The notes under the pieces were generated by a model. It did not search any database. It was not told where the DNA came from and was given only the letters and a program-made list of their open reading frames with translations. Shown here piece after piece: positions 7,715 to 16,169 of a DNA stretch of 64,000 nt (its first letter is position 1; each line of letters begins with the position of its first letter). The translations under genes and the position numbers were made by a program. The stretch comes from an uncultured Flavobacteriaceae bacterium (GTDB taxonomy: Bacteria; Bacteroidota; Bacteroidia; Flavobacteriales; Flavobacteriaceae), in contig CANMLX010000001.1 in assembly GCA_947498845.1 (NCBI GenBank), positions 124,001 to 188,000 of the forward strand, in the 5' to 3' direction.

Positions 7715-9163
7715 TTAACCTACACTTCCTTCTAAACTTATTTCTAATAATTTTTGAGCTTCTACAGCAAATTCCATTGGAAGCTTATTTAGTACTTCTT
7801 TACTAAATCCATTTACTATTAATGCAATAGCTTTCTCTGTATCTATCCCTCTCTGGTTGCAATAAAAGATTTGATCTTCACCAATCTTACTTGTTGTTGC
7901 CTCATGCTCTATTTTAGCCGATTTATTTTTTGCTTCTATGTAGGGAAAGGTATGTGCGCCACATTCATTCCCCATTAATAAACTATCACATTGCGAAAAA
8001 TTACGAGCATTTTCTGCACGTGAGTTTATTTGAACCAGTCCACGATAGCTGTTTTGTGATTTTCCTGCCGAAATTCCTTTTGAAATAATGGTAGATTTCG
8101 TGTTCTTCCCTAAGTGAATCATTTTTGTACCTGTGTCGGCTTGCTGATAATTGTTTGTGACTGCTATTGAGTAAAATTCACCAACCGAATTATCGCCTTT
8201 TAAAACACAACTTGGATATTTCCAGGTTACAGCACTACCTGTTTCAACCTGTGTCCATGAGATTTTTGCGTTTTTTTCACATAGGCCACGTTTGGTTACA
8301 AAGTTGTATACCCCTCCTTTTCCTTCTGCATTACCTGGGAACCAATTTTGTACCGTAGAATATTTTATTTCTGCATCTTCTAGAGCTATTAATTCTACTA
8401 CCGCAGCGTGCAATTGATTTTCATCTCTACTAGGTGCTGTGCAACCTTCTAGATAACTTACATAACTGCCTTCGTCTGCAATAACTAGGGTTCTTTCGAA
8501 TTGTCCTGTTCCTGCTTGATTAATTCTAAAATAAGTAGATAGTTCCATTGGGCATTTTACACCTTTTGGAATATAACAGAAAGACCCATCACTAAATACA
8601 GCGCTATTTAATGCTGCATAAAAATTGTCTTTTTGTGGTACAACAGTACCAATATATTTCTTTACAAGTTCTGGATGCTCTTTTATCGCTTCCGAAATAC
8701 TCATAAATATAATGCCTTGTTCTGCAAGTGTCTTTTTAAATGTAGTTGCTACAGATACAGAATCTACAACAACATCCATGGCTACACCTGTTAATTTCTT
8801 TTGTTCATCAAGAGAAATTCCTAATTTTTCAAAAGTTGCCAATAACTCAGGATCTACCTCATCTAAACTATCGTATTTAGGTTTGCTATTAGGTGCAGAG
8901 TAATACGAGATACCTTGAAAATCTGGTTTTTCATAACGTACATTAGCCCATTCTGGTTCCACCATATCTTTCCAAACCTTAAAAGCTTCTAATCTCCAAT
9001 CGGTCATCCATTGTGGTTCTTCTTTCTTCTTGGATATAGCACGTACAATATCTTCATTTAAACCATTTGGAAATGTTTCAGATTCTATATCGGTATAAAA
9101 ACCATATTCGTACTCTTTGGTTTTTAATTCTTCTCTTAAATCGTCTTCGGTGTACTTACTCAT
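7715..9163 (-). CDS. sufB: SufB, SUF scaffold core subunit
   Basis: A 482-residue SufB, the core scaffold protein on which the nascent Fe-S cluster forms. Recognisable blocks are [15 protein letters not shown] near the N-terminus, [20 protein letters not shown] (about 200-220), [28 protein letters not shown], and the C-terminal [20 protein letters not shown] with its scaffold Cys, followed by [13 protein letters not shown]. Length equals the family norm (~480-495). It should follow sufA directly, but a broken four-helix-bundle gene lies between them. Confidence 0.97.
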   Translation of the reverse strand: MSKYTEDDLREELKTKEYEYGFYTDIESETFPNGLNEDIVRAISKKKEEPQWMTDWRLEAFKVWKDMVEPEWANVRYEKPDFQGISYYSAPNSKPKYDSLDEVDPELLATFEKLGISLDEQKKLTGVAMDVVVDSVSVATTFKKTLAEQGIIFMSISEAIKEHPELVKKYIGTVVPQKDNFYAALNSAVFSDGSFCYIPKGVKCPMELSTYFRINQAGTGQFERTLVIADEGSYVSYLEGCTAPSRDENQLHAAVVELIALEDAEIKYSTVQNWFPGNAEGKGGVYNFVTKRGLCEKNAKISWTQVETGSAVTWKYPSCVLKGDNSVGEFYSIAVTNNYQQADTGTKMIHLGKNTKSTIISKGISAGKSQNSYRGLVQINSRAENARNFSQCDSLLMGNECGAHTFPYIEAKNKSAKIEHEATTSKIGEDQIFYCNQRGIDTEKAIALIVNGFSKEVLNKLPMEFAVEAQKLLEISLEGSVG

Positions 9164-9191
9164 TATGTTTTAATGTTTTAAAGTAATAATG

Positions 9192-9563
9192 TTATAAAGT
9201 CGAACTTAGGTATTTAATTAGTCCACTTATTAATTTTGAAACATCATTTACTTTTAACTTTAATTTTTAAAATTGGTCGTTATCTATATATTTTAAATCA
9301 AAAGCTAGATACAATTGAGAACGAAATTCACCAGCTGAGGCTTTTGCAATGTATAAAAAACGAATAAATTCTTTTGTTGTTTCTCTTTCAAAATCTTCAG
9401 CTATATTTGAAGATATTGAAATGCTAGACCTTCTTATTTGATCTCTTAATCCAAAATCTTTAGAAAAAGCCTTCCTTTTAATTGTTATATCATAAATGTC
9501 CTTGTTTAATTCTCTCGCTTTTTGCTAAGAAATTATCTCTTCAAAAGAATTAAACTTAGCCAT
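9192..9563 (-). pseudogene. four-helix bundle (23S rRNA IVP-like) protein, broken by two stops
   Basis: The minus strand from ATG 9563-9561 reads MAKFNSFEEIIS, TAG (9527-9525), QKARELNKDIYDIT…DQIRRSSISISSNIAEDF…FIRFLYIAKASAGEFRSQLY…DNDQF, TAA (9269-9267), KLKLKVNDVSKLISGLIKYL and a final TAA at 9194-9192, all in one frame. This is the TIGR02436/S23 four-helix bundle family. The first stop sits where the family has Trp in WQKAREL (TGG to TAG), and the second replaces a charged residue before KLK. With two nonsense changes and no frameshift it is a decaying pseudogene. It fills the gap between sufA and sufB. Confidence 0.88.
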
Positions 9564-9597
9564 TTTGTACTTTTCAACATTTCCACTTTAATAAATA

Positions 9598-9927
9598 CTA
9601 CAATGAGAATGATTCACCACAACCACAAGTACGGTTGGCGTTAGGATTATTAAATACGAATCCTGTTCCGTTTAATCCTCCAGAATATTCTAATGTTGTA
9701 CCAATTAGATATAAAAAGCTTTTTTTGTCTACAATAATTTTTACACCATTGTCTTCAAATACCTTGTCATCTTCCTGTTGTTCCTTATCGAATTTTAAAT
9801 CGTAAGATAAACCAGAACAACCACCACTTTTTACACCAACACGAACATAGTCTTTAGCTGCGTTATAGCCATCATCGGTCATAAGCTCAATCACTTTCTT
9901 CTTAGCTGTATCAGAGACTTTTATCAT
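9598..9927 (-). CDS. sufA: SufA/IscA-type Fe-S carrier
   Basis: A 109-residue A-type carrier that accepts clusters from SufBCD and delivers them to apo-enzymes. The three cluster-binding cysteines are Cys37 in SGGCSGLSY and Cys101 and Cys103 in TCGCGESF. Length is typical. It is the first gene of the SUF cluster and has a good candidate -7 box at 9993-10000. I use sufA by context; iscA or erpA would be equally valid from sequence alone. Confidence 0.93.
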   Translation of the reverse strand: MIKVSDTAKKKVIELMTDDGYNAAKDYVRVGVKSGGCSGLSYDLKFDKEQQEDDKVFEDNGVKIIVDKKSFLYLIGTTLEYSGGLNGTGFVFNNPNANRTCGCGESFSL

Positions 9928-9992
9928 AGTTTTCCTTTGTTAAATTTAGTTTTGAATTAATAGTTATATTAATACAGTGCCTAAACGGACTG

Positions 9993-10000
9993 CAAATATA
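9993..10000 (-). promoter_or_regulatory. candidate promoter -7 box (TATATTTG) of the SUF cluster
   Basis: The minus strand reads TATATTTGCA, a full match to TAnnTTTG, 66 nt upstream of the sufA ATG. No clear -33 TTTG is seen at 17-23 nt. No Rrf2/IscR-like gene is adjacent, so regulation cannot be read from the sequence. Confidence 0.45.
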
Positions 10001-10160
10001 CAATTTAAGTCATGTATTACCGCATAACCTAACATTATATTAGTTTATAGGATTATAAGGATTTTTTACTATTAATATTGTGTATTAGCAAAATAGCCTT
10101 CTCTTTGGGAAATGCTATTATGCTTGAGCTATCTTTAAAAAATGTGATGTAGTTGAATTT

Positions 10161-10323
10161 ATACCAATTCCCAAATGAATTTACTGAGTTAAAAAGTGTC
10201 TTTTGAAATGCTATCTTCAACATAAAAAAGAACCGTAATTACTGCTATGCTTATTTTTTCTGTCTCGTATAATTCCAAAATCCATCTTTTTCCTTTACAG
10301 TATATTCATTTAAGAATTGGTAT
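10161..10323 (+). repeat. MITE-like element, copy 2 (163 bp)
   Basis: Same element as 2488-2649, same orientation, with the same 26-bp imperfect inverted ends and flanking TTA triplets. It differs by about seven substitutions and one single-base indel in a T run. It sits between the SUF promoter and the sucB terminator. No ORF of meaningful length lies inside, so any mobility would depend on a transposase supplied elsewhere. Confidence 0.75.
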
Positions 10324-10334
10324 TAGATGCAATA

Positions 10335-10372
10335 AAAAAACGCAAAGTATTACTATACACTTTGCGTTTTTT
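10335..10372. terminator. bidirectional terminator downstream of sucB
   Basis: A perfect 14-bp stem, AAAAAACGCAAAGT (10335-10348) with ACTTTGCGTTTTTT (10359-10372), around a 10-nt loop. The A/T runs serve as U-tracts in both directions. It lies 23 bp after the sucB stop. Confidence 0.88.
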
Positions 10373-10395
10373 ATTAGTAAAAATGTGATGTAATA

Positions 10396-11604
10396 TTATA
10401 GTTCTAATGCCTTTTTAACATCGTTATTCATTAATAACTCTACAGGGTTTTCTATGGCTTCTTTAACAGCAACTAAGAATCCTACGCTTTCTTTTCCATC
10501 TATAATTCTGTGATCGTAAGATAGTGCTACATACATAATAGGTCTTATTTCTACTTTACCATCAATAGCAACAGGGCGTTCAATAATATTGTGCATACCA
10601 AGGATAGCACTTTGCGGAGGGTTAATAATTGGTGTGGATAACATAGATCCAAACACACCTCCATTAGTTATAGTGAATGTTCCTCCAGTCATTTCATCTA
10701 CAGTAATTTGCCCATCTCTAGCTCTTAGCGCTAAGCGTTTTACTTCAGACTCAACACCTCTAAATGAAAGGTTTTCTGCATTTCTAATTACAGGTACCAT
10801 AAGTCCTTTTGGTCCAGAAACAGCGATACTTATATCGGCAAAATCATAACTTATCATTTCTTTACCATCTATCATAGAATTTACAGCAGGATACATGTTT
10901 AATGCTCTTACTACTGCTAGTGTAAAGAAACTCATAAATCCTAAGCTTACACCATGTTTTGCTTTAAAAGTTTCTTTATACTCTTTTCTTAGATCGAATA
11001 TAGTTTGCATGTCAACCTCATTAAAAGTGGTTAACATAGCCGTTGTATTTTTAGCCTCTACAAGACGTTCTGCTACTTTACGACGTAACATAGACATCTT
11101 GCTTCTGGAAGAGCCACGATTTCCTCCAGTTGGTGTCCCCATAGATGGTACAGCTTTTATCGCATCATCTTTAGTTACTCTGCCATCCTTACCTGAACCT
11201 TTAACCAATGTAGCATCGATACCTTTTTCTGAAAGTATTTTTTTTGCTGCAGGACTAGCAGTTCCTGTAGCGTATGTTTTGTTTTCTACTGCTTGAGAAG
11301 CAGGAGTAGGTTGTGTTGCTTCTTCTTTTTTATCTTCTTTTGGAACGCTACTGCCTTCTGGTTTTTCTGCACTTGTATCAATAAGACATACTACAGCACC
11401 AACAGCAACAGCATCGCCTTCTTCTGCTTTTAGTGTAATAGTACCACTAACTTCGGCAGGTAATTCTAAAGTTGCTTTATCACTATCTACTTCAGCAATA
11501 GCTTGGTCTTTTTCAACATAATCACCATCTTCTACTAACCAAGTAGCTATTTCTACCTCTGTAATAGATTCTCCTGGTGATGGTACTTTCATTTCTAAAA
11601 TCAT
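10396..11604 (-). CDS. sucB: dihydrolipoyl succinyltransferase, E2 of 2-oxoglutarate dehydrogenase
   Basis: A 402-residue E2 that moves the succinyl group from lipoamide to CoA. The N-terminal lipoyl domain has the lipoylated Lys43 in [14 protein letters not shown]. An Ala/Pro/Glu linker follows (about 85-112), then a peripheral-subunit-binding domain ([14 protein letters not shown]…[12 protein letters not shown], about 118-148) and the catalytic domain with His365 and Asp369 in [10 protein letters not shown]. Length is normal. It lies 42 bp downstream of sucA and is followed by a strong terminator. An alternative start is Met5. The E3 gene is not in the window. Confidence 0.96.
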   Translation of the reverse strand: MILEMKVPSPGESITEVEIATWLVEDGDYVEKDQAIAEVDSDKATLELPAEVSGTITLKAEEGDAVAVGAVVCLIDTSAEKPEGSSVPKEDKKEEATQPTPASQAVENKTYATGTASPAAKKILSEKGIDATLVKGSGKDGRVTKDDAIKAVPSMGTPTGGNRGSSRSKMSMLRRKVAERLVEAKNTTAMLTTFNEVDMQTIFDLRKEYKETFKAKHGVSLGFMSFFTLAVVRALNMYPAVNSMIDGKEMISYDFADISIAVSGPKGLMVPVIRNAENLSFRGVESEVKRLALRARDGQITVDEMTGGTFTITNGGVFGSMLSTPIINPPQSAILGMHNIIERPVAIDGKVEIRPIMYVALSYDHRIIDGKESVGFLVAVKEAIENPVELLMNNDVKKALEL

Positions 11605-11646
11605 GGGTAATAATTTTAATTGTATTGAGTAATTTATCTTTTTATT

Positions 11647-14391
11647 TTATGCTTTAATATCAAAAACAGTATTAATCACTAAGCGCTGTCTGGCTTTGTC
11701 TCTAGTGCTAGATCCAGGTGCCGGAACAGAATTATATGGTCTTGAGTTTACTTCAAGTTTAACTAAATCTAAACGCTGTGCTATATGACTCCATGCTCCC
11801 ATGTTTCTTGGTTCTTCTTGAGCCCATACATATTTTTCAACGTTAGGATAGCGATCAATGATATTTTTAATTTTTTCTGTGTGTAATGGGAACAATTGTT
11901 CTATTCTTACCAAGGCTACATCGGTTCTATCTAAAGTTTCCCTTTCAGCTAATAAATCGTAATAAAATTTACCCGTACAGAATACTAATTTTTTAACGTT
12001 TTTAGGGGCTATATTATCGTCGATAACTTCTTTAAACTCACCATTAGATAATTCACTTATAGATGAAATAGCTTTGGGATGACGTAATAAACTTTTAGGC
12101 GTAAAAACAATAAGCGGTTTTCTAAAGTCACGTTTCATTTGGCGACGTAACAAATGGAATAAGTTTGCGGGTGTTGTACAATCTGCAACGATCATATTAT
12201 CATTAGCACAAAGTTGTAAATAACGCTCCATTCTTGCTGAAGAATGCTCAGAACCTTGCCCTTCGTATCCGTGAGGTAATAATACTACAACTCCGTTTTG
12301 GGCTTTCCACTTATCTTCGGCGGCCGATAAATATTGGTCAAAAATAATTTGAGCACCATTACTAAAATCTCCAAATTGGGCTTCCCAAATGGTTAACGTA
12401 TTTGGGTTTGTCATGGCGTACCCATAATCAAAACCTAATACGCCATATTCTGATAAAAACGAATTGTAAATATACATTTCGCCTTTATTATTAGGGTTTG
12501 TATTTAACAGATTGATACGGTCTTCTGAAATCTCATCACGTAATATAGCATGACGATGACTAAATGTACCGCGTTCTACATCTTGACCCGAAATTCTAAC
12601 ATTAAAGCCTTCTTCTAGTAAACTGCCATAAGCTAGCGTTTCTGCCATGCCCCAGTCGAGCTTGTTAGTTTCGAAAACCATTTTTTCTCTACCTTGTAAA
12701 ATACGTTCTGCTTTACGTAAAAACTTAACGCCTTCAGGAACAGTTGAAACTATTTTAGAGATTTGTTTTAGGTTATCTTCAGAGTAAGTTGTGTCTACAG
12801 TTTTGAGCATAGCATCAACGCCTTGACGTGTAAAGTCTGTCCAACGCTCTTGCATAAACTCTCTTACTTTAGAAGAATCTGCCTCTTTAGATTTTATATA
12901 TTCACTCTCTAACCTTTCTTTAAACTCGGAAACGATACCATTGGAATAAGATGAATCTATAGTGCCTTCAGCAATTAGTTTATCCGAATATATTTTAAAA
13001 GGATTAGGGTGTTTGGAAATGTTTTTATAGAGTTTAGGTTGTGTAAATCGAGGTTCATCTCCTTCATTATGACCATATTTTCTATAGCCTAAAAGGTCGA
13101 TATAAACATCTTTCTTAAAGCGCATTCTGTAATCTAATGCTAATTCTATGGCATGTACAACGGCTTCGGCGTCATCTGCATTTACGTGCATTACAGGAGA
13201 TAAAGTGACTTTTGCAACATCGGTACAGTACGTACTTGAGCGCGCATCCAGATAATTTGTAGTAAATCCTATTTGATTGTTTACTACAATATGTATGGTG
13301 CCTCCAGTTTTATAGCCATTAAGTTGACTCATTTGTGCTACTTCATACACAATACCTTGACCTGCAATCGCTGCGTCTCCATGCACTAGAATAGGTAATA
13401 TTTTAGAATCATCACCATTATAATCATCATCAATTTTAGCACGCGTAATACCTTCGGCAACTGGCCCAACTGTTTCTAGGTGAGATGGGTTTGGTACTAA
13501 ATTCATTTTAATGGATTTACCATTTTGATAGGTCTTATCTAATGTTAACCCTAAATGGTATTTAACATCTCCATCAATATTTTCATCTTCAAAATCTTTG
13601 CCATCAAATTCACTAAAAAGCTCATGTAAAGGCTTTCTAAAAATATTAACTAATGTGCTTAAGCGCCCACGATGAGCCATCCCTAAAACACATTCTTTAA
13701 CACCGTATTTTTCTACAGCGTTATATAGTGTGTTACTAATAGCTGGAATAAGAGATTCTCCTCCTTCTAAAGAAAATCGTTTTTGCCCAACATATTTGGT
13801 TTGTAAAAAGTTCTCAAAATTAACAGCTTGATTTAATTTTGAAAGAATGTATTTTTTAGTTTCTGCCGAATATGAGGGGTGATTGTCATTAACATTTAAT
13901 TTGTCTTGCCACCATTTTATAACCTCTGGATTACGCAAATACATATATTCGACACCTACAGAATCACAATAAATATTATTAAGGTGACTTAAAATTTTAC
14001 GTAAAGTTTGTGCTCCTATACCTAACGTTTCGCCAGCATTAAATACAGTGTCTAAATCACTTTGAGAAAGGCCAAAGTTTTCAATATCCAAAGTAGGTAC
14101 ATAGGTTCTTCTATTTCTTACTGGGTTAGTTTTAGTAAACAAATGTCCTCTGCTTCTATAACCATCTATAAGTCTAGCAACCTGAAATTCTTTTTGAATA
14201 TGTTCAGGGATTTGAGTAGAAACGCCTTCTACGATTTCACCATCGAGCCCATAATTTTCTGTTCCAAAATCATAGCCTTGAAAAAAGGCTCTCCAGCTAG
14301 GTTCAAGACTATCAGGGTTTTGTGTGTATTGTTCGTACAAATCAGCAAAATATGCTGTATGTGCTGCGTTTAAAAAGGAAAATTTATCCAT
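11647..14391 (-). CDS. sucA: 2-oxoglutarate dehydrogenase E1 component
   Basis: A 914-residue thiamine-diphosphate-dependent E1 that decarboxylates 2-oxoglutarate in the TCA cycle. The N-terminal E2-binding motif is visible (FLNAAHTAYFADLYEQY… SWRAFFQGYDF), then the helical region, GMAHRGRLSTLVNI (about 245), the ThDP/Mg block GDAAIAGQGIVYEVAQMS, and LPHGYEGQGSEHSSAR in the transketolase-like domain. Length is in the usual 900-940 range. It forms an operon with sucB (42 bp gap) and has a candidate -7 box at 14433-14440. Confidence 0.97.
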   Translation of the reverse strand: MDKFSFLNAAHTAYFADLYEQYTQNPDSLEPSWRAFFQGYDFGTENYGLDGEIVEGVSTQIPEHIQKEFQVARLIDGYRSRGHLFTKTNPVRNRRTYVPTLDIENFGLSQSDLDTVFNAGETLGIGAQTLRKILSHLNNIYCDSVGVEYMYLRNPEVIKWWQDKLNVNDNHPSYSAETKKYILSKLNQAVNFENFLQTKYVGQKRFSLEGGESLIPAISNTLYNAVEKYGVKECVLGMAHRGRLSTLVNIFRKPLHELFSEFDGKDFEDENIDGDVKYHLGLTLDKTYQNGKSIKMNLVPNPSHLETVGPVAEGITRAKIDDDYNGDDSKILPILVHGDAAIAGQGIVYEVAQMSQLNGYKTGGTIHIVVNNQIGFTTNYLDARSSTYCTDVAKVTLSPVMHVNADDAEAVVHAIELALDYRMRFKKDVYIDLLGYRKYGHNEGDEPRFTQPKLYKNISKHPNPFKIYSDKLIAEGTIDSSYSNGIVSEFKERLESEYIKSKEADSSKVREFMQERWTDFTRQGVDAMLKTVDTTYSEDNLKQISKIVSTVPEGVKFLRKAERILQGREKMVFETNKLDWGMAETLAYGSLLEEGFNVRISGQDVERGTFSHRHAILRDEISEDRINLLNTNPNNKGEMYIYNSFLSEYGVLGFDYGYAMTNPNTLTIWEAQFGDFSNGAQIIFDQYLSAAEDKWKAQNGVVVLLPHGYEGQGSEHSSARMERYLQLCANDNMIVADCTTPANLFHLLRRQMKRDFRKPLIVFTPKSLLRHPKAISSISELSNGEFKEVIDDNIAPKNVKKLVFCTGKFYYDLLAERETLDRTDVALVRIEQLFPLHTEKIKNIIDRYPNVEKYVWAQEEPRNMGAWSHIAQRLDLVKLEVNSRPYNSVPAPGSSTRDKARQRLVINTVFDIKA

Positions 14392-14432
14392 TACTTTAGT
14401 TAATAAATAACTTAGTCAAAAAAAATATTCTT

Positions 14433-14440
14433 CAAAAATA
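14433..14440 (-). promoter_or_regulatory. candidate -7 box (TATTTTTG) of sucAB
   Basis: The minus strand reads TATTTTTG, matching TAnnTTTG, 42 nt upstream of the sucA ATG. No matching -33 element at the right spacing, so this rests on one box. Confidence 0.35.
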
Positions 14441-14570
14441 CAACTTTTGCTATAATAAGATAAAGGTTTGAATAGTTTTGTAATGTGAAGGGTGTTTTTT
14501 AGTGAATACGTTTAATTTGCAGTTAAAATTTTAATGATTCATATTTTTATGCTATAACTTTTTAAATAAT

Positions 14571-14598
14571 AAAAAAACACCTCTGCATTTCAGAGGTG
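14571..14598 (-). terminator. terminator downstream of the SGNH lipoprotein gene
   Basis: On the minus strand CACCTCTG pairs perfectly with CAGAGGTG (8 bp, 5-nt loop, 14578-14598), followed by seven U residues (14577-14571). It lies 33 bp after the stop at 14631 and closes the TonB receptor/lipoprotein unit. Confidence 0.88.
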
Positions 14599-14630
14599 CT
14601 TTTGTGTTTTATTAAATGAATAGAATATAT

Positions 14631-16157
14631 TTAATTTGTTGGTTCTTCTGGGTCTGGCAATTCAGGAGAATAGTTAGTAGGAAAATCTGCTGCTTTAGCA
14701 ATATTTCCTGATGCTATAAAATTAGATCCAAAAGCCTTATCTATTTCTTCTAAGAATTTATTTGCCAGATAGGCATAACCTCTGGCTGTTAGATGAATAC
14801 CGTCAAGGCTTATGGCTCCACCAGTGACTAGATCTGATTTTAAATTAAAACCATCAAAATTTATACCCATTGATGCTAATTCGGTCAAAATTGAATTTAA
14901 ATTAACTAAGGCAATTTTTTCATTGTTTTGCGCTATTGACTCTACAGAAACGTTGTAAAGATCAGTCATATCCTTAATTTCTTGTTGTTCTTCAGGAGTT
15001 AAACACCATTTGTCTTCTAGTGGAATTTGTGTTCCATATCCTTGCGGTATTAAAGAAGATAAAGGTAAAACAAATAAATCATCTTTTGTTGCTTGCCTAT
15101 ACTTAGGAATTGCAGCAAAAGCAGGATTAATTGCTCCAAGATCTGTTAAATTTTCATCAATAATTATCATGGCATTCTGCCCTTGAACAAATTCAATAGT
15201 TCTTTTTGCTAATTCCTCTGAACTGAATAATCCAGTACCATTTAAAGCGGCAAAAGCTTGTTGAAGTCCAGCGTTATATGTTGCGTAGCCTTGATTTAAT
15301 GCATTTGCTGTGTCTTCATCCAAAGGGATAGGGTTGTAAGGGACTGTTCTGAAAAATGGTAAATCTTCAACATATGGCACATTTGTTATAACACCTTTGG
15401 CGTCACCTGAAGTTAAATTATCTACTAAAGTATTTAAGGCATCATTAAAATTACCAATAGGAGTAAGAGGATTATAACTTTCTGAGGATGTATTACTTTC
15501 CGCACCTGAAGTAGCATAACCCAAAATGTCGTTACCTCCAACATCGGATAATGTAAAGAAGGTGGGGTTTTGAGCTAAAGCATCTGCTAAAACCGTTGAA
15601 GAGGGCGCCGAAGCGATTCTGGCATAAAAAGGATTGAATGCCGCATAACCAGGTGTGACTAAATGAAAACTTTTTGCGCCTGGAATGCCAAAATTATTAA
15701 AATTGCTACCAATATTCATACCAGCTTCTGTAGTTACTGGAGGTAAACTTTCTTTTGGAACACCTCTAGATAAAAAGAAGTCATCTAATCTAACAGGGCC
15801 ACCAGCATCACTATCAAATACCAATCTATAGTCTGTAGCTTGATTGCCTCCAACAAGAATTCCGCCACTATTATCATTCATTAGTGGTTGTGGAAAATCT
15901 CCTCCGCCAATCTTATTAAATTGTTTAGAGAGAATGTTCGGGAAAGAGTTTCCCTGAGATGCAGAAAATAAGCCACCATCTGTAAATCCAGCTGTAAACG
16001 ATGCACCTATAGCTACATAGTTTGAAAAATCTGCTGATCCAGTTGTTAGTTCTGGTAATACAACTTCCTTAGGCAAAAAATCATCCTCATCATCATCACA
16101 AGAAGACAAAAATCCTACAGTTAAAATTAAAAGCCAGATATATTTATAGTTCTTCAT
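14631..16157 (-). CDS. SGNH/GDSL-hydrolase surface lipoprotein
   Basis: A 508-residue lipoprotein. The signal peptide ends in FLSSC (Cys20) followed by DDDEDD, the acidic stretch that in Bacteroidota marks lipoproteins for export to the cell surface. The mature protein is an SGNH hydrolase: block I AIGASFTAGFTDGG (nucleophile Ser, about residue 53), block III VGGNDILGY, and block V DGIHLTARGY (Asp-x-x-His). Such enzymes are esterases or lipases; the substrate is unknown. The gene starts 12 bp after the TonB receptor ends and is followed by a terminator, so the two form a dedicated unit. Confidence 0.85.
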   Translation of the reverse strand: MKNYKYIWLLILTVGFLSSCDDDEDDFLPKEVVLPELTTGSADFSNYVAIGASFTAGFTDGGLFSASQGNSFPNILSKQFNKIGGGDFPQPLMNDNSGGILVGGNQATDYRLVFDSDAGGPVRLDDFFLSRGVPKESLPPVTTEAGMNIGSNFNNFGIPGAKSFHLVTPGYAAFNPFYARIASAPSSTVLADALAQNPTFFTLSDVGGNDILGYATSGAESNTSSESYNPLTPIGNFNDALNTLVDNLTSGDAKGVITNVPYVEDLPFFRTVPYNPIPLDEDTANALNQGYATYNAGLQQAFAALNGTGLFSSEELAKRTIEFVQGQNAMIIIDENLTDLGAINPAFAAIPKYRQATKDDLFVLPLSSLIPQGYGTQIPLEDKWCLTPEEQQEIKDMTDLYNVSVESIAQNNEKIALVNLNSILTELASMGINFDGFNLKSDLVTGGAISLDGIHLTARGYAYLANKFLEEIDKAFGSNFIASGNIAKAADFPTNYSPELPDPEEPTN

Positions 16158-16169
16158 AACAAAGGGTTT

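Noticed and set aside
3570..9527. Amber codons at 3570 and 9525 as recoded (readthrough or pyrrolysine) sites
   Set aside because: The second gene also has a TAA, no pyl genes or stem-loops are seen, and the Trp position in the family explains the TAG as a mutation.
1486..9927. Whole SUF cluster as horizontally transferred
   Set aside because: Base composition and codon style look like the rest of the window, and the gene set is standard for the group; only the spacers look foreign.
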